This document shows, piece by piece, positions 59,344 through 64,000 of a stretch of 64,000 bases of DNA; the stretch's first letter is position 1; each line of letters opens with the position of its first letter. The notes below the pieces were generated by a model. It was not told where the DNA came from. It was given only the letters and a program-made list of their open reading frames with translations, and did no database searches. This DNA comes from Cephalopachus bancanus. Lineage: Eukaryota > Chordata > Mammalia > Primates > Tarsiidae. A program made the translations under genes and the position numbers. The DNA lies in the NCBI GenBank assembly GCA_027257055.1, contig JAPVLO010000133.1:6931501-6995500 (forward strand), given 5' to 3'.

Positions 59344-59635
59344 GCCAGGCATGGTGACTCACACCTGTCATCCCAGCACTTGGGGAGGTGGAGGCGAGAT
59401 GATTGCCTAAGTTCAGGAGTTTAAAACCGGCCTGGGCAACTTGGTGAAACCTCATTTCTACAATAAATAAAAAAACTAGCTGGGTGTGGTGATGTGCCTG
59501 TAGTTCCAGCTACTTGGAAAGCTGAGGCAGAAGGATCATCTGAGTCCATCAGGTTGAGCCTGTGATAGCCATGATTGTGCCACTCCACTCCAGCCTGGGC
59601 CTCACAGCGAGACCCCAACTCAAAAAAAAAAAAAA
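59344..59635 (+). mobile_element. Alu dimer, older copy of the lineage
   Basis: ACAATAAATAAAAAAACTAG linker and an A tail. Perfect 11-bp duplication AATTGACTCTA (59331-59341 and 59636-59646). Confidence 0.95.
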
Positions 59636-59646
59636 AATTGACTCTA

Positions 59647-60879
59647 CAAGCTCACAGAGGAAAGGGGGAACTTTATAAGTGTTTGCATTTTCTGCAGCTA
59701 ACAGCATGAAAGAACACGCATGATAAGCTTTCAATAAGTACTTATTGAATCTAATTAGGTATCACCACCCTCTGAGGCAAAAAAAATAAAAAAATAAAAA
59801 AATCTGACTTGGAGATTAGCTTCAACACCCCCGCAGCCACCACCGCCACCACTACCACCAGGAGAAAGCAGCACTCAAATCTTCCACATGAACCCACTTG
59901 CATGTTAAACAACAGAAGGAACAAGAAAGAGTAATTGTCTTATTTATTTCAAAGGGCTAAGAATGAATCTTCTGTTTACGCACATAAACTTAACCCACTC
60001 CAACTAGTCCTGTTAACTGCCCAACAAGACGCAATCCATATCTTTGTTTCACAAACCTTATGTTTAAGCTAAGTTCTTGATGAAATGTGTTAAACTTAAC
60101 TGTACATAATCTACTTTCGTTATTTGCTATAGGAAACAGTCTATTATATGAAAGGAGGCAAATGCTTATTGCTATAAGCAATAGTAGCAAAAATCACTTG
60201 AATTCCAAAATATCATTCCCAAAATGCTGGTCTGTTTGCATATAAACAGACATATTTCAATGACAAATCTCTTAAAATCCATTAAGCCTTCTACTACGCA
60301 GTTGTGTTTTGTGCAGCACAGGACCAAAACACAGGGCTGGTGTCCCATTTGGCTGAGTGGGTAGCGTTCTACTTGGTATGCTTCCATAAGCTGCTGTCCC
60401 CTATTACGAAGTCAGTCACAAGGTCTAAAAGCTCCTTGAAGAGTTCATTTCCGTTATTCCTGCCCTGCTCAATGTGAAATGATGTAATCCTATTGCTTTC
60501 TTTATAAGGGGTAGAAAGATGATACTCAAAGGGGACATGAATGGTGGAATTTAGGGGCTCACTGAACAGGCCTGAGGGACTGGCACCCTGGAAGACAGTG
60601 CCCAAAGGGGACAGGGAGGCTGGAAAGCTGGAAGGCAGAAGGAGAGAATACCAAGGGGAGGTGAAGTGCTGCAGAGAATCTCAGCACGTCTAGTTGAGTT
60701 CCAACATGGTTTGACTTAACATAGCCCACATTTTAACACAGAGTATCTCAGCAGTGGTGCTGGAATGTTAACTTTAGCTTGCCTGCTAACACCTGAAAGT
60801 AATTTCATAGATTATCACTTTACTTCAAAACAATATTTCACAGTCAAAGCAATGGCAGATACGTTTATGAAGGAACGTG
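59647..60879. other. Intron, nothing recognised
   Basis: Contains a short CCACCG/CCACCA patch (59827-59860). Otherwise unassigned. Confidence 0.5.
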
Positions 60880-61520
60880 AGGTATCAATTAGGATTGAGA
60901 AAGTAATGACAAACCACAGATGGCCCAGGAGGGGGCTTAAAATCAAGCATCAACCAATCAAAGCTGCCTCATTTGCATGGCAGAAACCCAAATGCATGAT
61001 GGGAATCTGAAAACTCATCCTAACTGAAGAGAGGCCAAACTCCACAGGGAAGAACCTGAGGCCACTGCCTCTTTGCAGACAGCAGACACCCTCCTGCAGT
61101 TCTTCTCTTGCGCCCTTCACAATGTGTCTTCCTTTTAATAAATCTACCTTTTTTTTTTTTTGAGCTGGAATCTCACTCTGTTACCCAGGCTGGAGTGCAG
61201 TGGCATGATCATGGCCACCAGAGCCACAACCTGCTGGGCTCAGGTGATCCTTCCACCTCAGCCTAGCTAGAACCACAGGTATGTACCACCACACTCGGCT
61301 AATTTTTTTATTTACTGTAGAGATGAGGTCTCACCAAGATGCCCAAGCTGGTCTCAAACCCCTGGGCTCAGGCAATCCTCTCGCCTCGGCCTCCCAAAGT
61401 GCTAGGATTGCAAGCTTGCGCAACTGCACCCAGCTATAAATCTATCTTTCTTAATTCACAACAGTCTTGGTGAATACTCGCACCCCCCCATGACTCCGGT
61501 CATACCCGACCTGTCACACA
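60880..61520 (+). mobile_element. ERV1-like solo LTR carrying an Alu
   Basis: LTR-like layout: CAACCAATCAAAG (CCAAT box), CTCATTTGCATGG (octamer ATTTGCAT), CTCTTGCGCCCTTCACAATG, TTTTAATAAATCTACC (polyadenylation signal), and after the Alu, TTCACAACAGTCTTGGTGAA, ending about GACCTGTCACA. The left boundary is uncertain and no target duplication was established. No internal viral genes are present. Confidence 0.6.
61152..61435 (-). mobile_element. Alu dimer inserted in the LTR
   Basis: Minus-strand dimer. Flanks ATAAATCTACCTTT (61138-61151) and ATAAATCTATCTTT (61436-61449), one mismatch, so it landed within the LTR just downstream of AATAAA. Confidence 0.95.
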
Positions 61521-62638
61521 TGGCATGTATAATATGTATATGCACAATATGTAACATCTCTATGTAAGATGTGTAATATCTTATAGCTTTGCTTGGAAGT
61601 TTGCAAGATAGAAAGAACAGTAGACAGTGATTTTAGATTTTTTGAGAAAATTCACAGTAAGAAGTTGAATTCCAAGTCTATCATCCACAGATCCTGTAAG
61701 TCGGAAATCCCTGGAATCTTGAAAGACACCTTCTGCCACCATAACCCCCCATATCTCCCAGGAAAGCACGCCAGAACCTCAGGACTGAGCCAGAAGGCAA
61801 GGACACCTGGAAAAACCATTCCAAGAGGTTCGAGACTCAACCCACCACCTTCTGCCCCTGTTGCCATCACAGCTGTCATGTTCCAGCCCTGCGGAGGAGG
61901 TGCTGTGTGCTAGTCTCCTCTGCTACATGTTAACTAAGTGAAGTCATCAGAACACAGCATCTGAATTCAACTGACATAAATCCAGTTTTTAAGAAGTAAA
62001 AATGAATACATCAATGGCACATCAGCTCTACCTTCTTTCACAAAATTTGACTTCAAAGCTACATAACAAATTCTGAACTCAAAGCTGTTTACAGTCCAAG
62101 CTTTTCAATTAAAGTATTTAAGTCAACTAATATAAATCAGATTTTTACTACCAACTAACAACACCAAAAACAACAAAGTTCCAACAGCATTCCTCACAAT
62201 CCACTCACACAGGAGGAATAACTCAGATTATTTAACAAGGAGATAAAGACTGGTTTCCAGGTTACCACCACTCTCCTACCATGTGTCAGAGCTCATGCCT
62301 TAAGGTGTGCAGATTCAGAAAATGTTTTGATTTTTGGTTAAAGTAATTGCATTTCACACGAATAATCCTGATGTCCATCTGTCCACTCTCCAGCCCACCG
62401 GCACGCACCTCACCATCCCCAAACTCCTTCAGCTGTAAAGACACTTGGGATTGGCTCATGTCACCACAAAGCACGTCAGGAGATGTAGCTGACCTCTCTC
62501 ACGCTCAAGCCTTTAAAGTCACCTAACAACAACTGATGTACGTCAACAACCTTGACTTCCTTACACTAGTTTCTGGCAGTCGTCAATGCTGCTCCGCACA
62601 CAGCTGGTGCCCCAACGCCAAAGCAGACTGAGGAAACA
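61521..62638. other. Intron next to the coding exon, nothing recognised
   Basis: No element assigned. 61650-61910 is GC-richer and gives a 106-codon plus frame without domain resemblance. Confidence 0.5.
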
Positions 62639-62644
62639 GCTTAC
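62639..62644 (-). other. PPP1R9A: Splice donor of the PPP1R9A exon
   Basis: On the minus strand the exon ends ATC AAG and is followed at once by GTAAGC, a good match to the donor consensus. The junction falls between codons (phase 0). In the human protein as I recall it, the next residues (VFN) come from the following exon, which fits. Confidence 0.93.
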
Positions 62645-64000
62645 CTTGATGGGAGCACTACTAAACTTGATCTTTCTGTTGGCTGGGATCTCTTCTTCCT
62701 CGGGCAAGCCAACAATCTCAGAGTATTCCACATCTGGCTGGTAGTCGCTGTTCTCGTCGCTGTCTTCCTCCTCCTCCTGCTCTGTGCCAGTCTCTGCCCA
62801 GTCTGTATTATACCTGGATCTCACCCTGTACACAGTAGAGTCGCCATGCAGGTACACATGGGAACTCTCAAAGTTACTCGCGTCCTCGGGCCCTTCTTTC
62901 CCACAACTGGACACAGAAGCATCAGGAGAGGCGAAACCGCCTCCCGAAGGTTCCTTCCTCGGCCGCTTGGCTGCCTCGCTCCCACCCAGGTGAGCGTCAG
63001 CATCTTCAGGCTCGTTCTGTGGGGAATGAACCTCAGGCTCTGGCACTGCCTGGTTTTCAGCACTGGCACCTCCGGGTACATCTGTGTCGGGGCTGCCGGG
63101 AGTCTCACATCGGGATGTGGCTTCCTCAGCATCCGAGCTCGGCTGGGTCTCCTCGCCGGGCATCGGTGCTGGAGAGGTGCCCCTAGAAGCCACTTCGGGT
63201 GCTGGAACAGCATCACCCTTCCAAGCCTCCTCGGCTTCAGCTCCCTGCTTGCTCGGAGGGGACCAAGAATTCGCATCCTTCAGATGCCCGAAGGTGTCCA
63301 GATTCGTAACCGTCACCGAGGGCAAGTTCAAGGGGTAGTGCCCAGTCACCGAGTACTCCTGCTCAGCCTTCTCGGGAGCGCTGGCCCCGGGGGAGTCGGC
63401 ACCCTCGAACACGGCGCTCAGCTGGCTCACGGTGGGGGACACGGCCTCGGTCCGGGGGCTGAGGCTGTCCAAGGAGTCGGTGCTGCCTCTGCTGGACTTG
63501 GCACCGCCCCACTCATCTGGGGGCTCGCCAGCTCCGGCCTTCTCTCTCTTGGGGGAGTAGCGGTGGTTCTGTCCCGACTCACGCACACTCCTCTCGAACA
63601 GCTTCCGAGTCTCTGTGAACTTGGAATACGAGGGGCCGTCATACATGGTGTCAAACCTGCTGATCCGCTCAGAAACAGAGGACTCCAGCTGCACCACCGA
63701 GCCGTCTGCCTTCTCCAGGAACTCCCGGGGCCTCGGCCTCCTAGGAGGGGACGCATGCCCGCCCTTCCCCCTGGTCTTGGCCACCACGGCCGCGGTCTCG
63801 CTTGGTTCCATGCCCATCTGCATGAACAGATTCTTGATCCTGTTAACGTTGGAGCCATACTTCCGCCCCCTGCTCTGCTGGGCACCCTCGCCCGCCTTGG
63901 CCTTCTGCTCCCCATCGGGCTGGGGCTTGTCGAAGGTGCTCTTCAGCGCCTGGAACTCCGTTCTGTAGGCGTTCCTGTGAGGAGATGCACTTCTAAGGGT
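62645..64000 (-). CDS. PPP1R9A: Neurabin-1, first large coding exon (5' end cut by window edge)
   Basis: Neurabin-1 is a neuronal scaffold that bundles F-actin and targets protein phosphatase 1 to dendritic spines. The minus-strand frame is open for 452 codons from the window edge to a splice donor. It starts at the codon matching Thr12 of the human protein as I remember it, so the ATG should lie about 33 bases outside. It covers the N-terminal actin-binding region (about residues 1-144 in the family), then a Ser/Pro/Glu-rich linker, then an acidic stretch (EEEEDSDEN) and the PP1-docking motif KIKF (62663-62674, about residues 454-457), followed by SSAPIK. The Ser right after KIKF corresponds to the known PKA site that weakens PP1 binding. 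Spinophilin (PPP1R9B) is excluded because linker segments such as TVTNLDTFGHLKD are neurabin-1-specific. The PDZ, coiled-coil and SAM domains lie on later exons, to the left of this window. The frame runs on to about 62561 only as intron read-through. The exon is markedly GC-rich. Confidence 0.96.

Noticed and set aside
62561..62644. Last 28 codons of the neurabin open frame as protein
   Set aside because: They lie beyond a GTAAGC donor at the point where the family switches exon, so they are intron read-through.

Overview
The window is mammalian nuclear DNA from a primate. It contains one recognisable coding exon at the right-hand end on the minus strand, and about 62.6 kb of intron to its left. 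The exon (62645-64000, continuing off the edge) encodes the N-terminal third of neurabin-1 (PPP1R9A), the neuronal F-actin and protein phosphatase 1 scaffold. It ends exactly at a GT splice donor just after the PP1-docking motif KIKF. No other protein gene, tRNA, rRNA or CRISPR array could be supported. The many short open frames elsewhere are chance frames inside repeats or intron.

The organism is inferred from the SINEs. About 30 Alu copies or monomers are present, so this is a primate. Most full-length dimers belong to one AluJ-derived lineage with a TCTCTACAATAAATC linker, a right arm reading GGAGCCCAGCAGGTCGAGG, and tails preceded by CTCCAACTC. This is neither the AluS/AluY lineage of monkeys and apes nor the lemur/galago Alu I know (AAATAGAAAGAAATT linker, CCACGGCACTC right arm), and no loris/galago tRNA-SINE was seen. 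A tarsier is the best guess by elimination.

Layout from left to right. 1-9 kb: intron with an L1 3' end, an L1M tail split by a Tigger-type transposon, and MIRs. 9-19 kb: Alus, a Tigger-like MITE, a 28-bp-period minisatellite and a long decayed L1 ORF2 carrying two Alus. 19-25 kb: a purine tract, a 240-bp diverged direct repeat and a perfect 111-bp inverted repeat. 25-31 kb: two of three ~570-bp mariner deletion derivatives, an hAT relic and a tight +/-/+ Alu cluster. 31-46 kb: a GGAA tract, a small LTR-like retroposon with target-site duplications, CA repeats, L2/MIR relics, the third mariner and a nested Alu pair. 46-56 kb: a 40-bp minisatellite, an MLT2 solo LTR and dense Alus. 56-62.6 kb: MER5 relics and an ERV1-like LTR holding an Alu, then the exon.

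The most unusual items are: a tiny (~80 bp) polyadenylated retroposon resembling the 3' end of a retroviral LTR transcript, in three copies with a compensatory hairpin change; the perfect 111-bp inverted repeat; the mariner derivatives sharing one internal deletion; a 40-bp minisatellite apparently born from an ancient LINE fragment; and a young Alu subfamily with two linked diagnostic changes.
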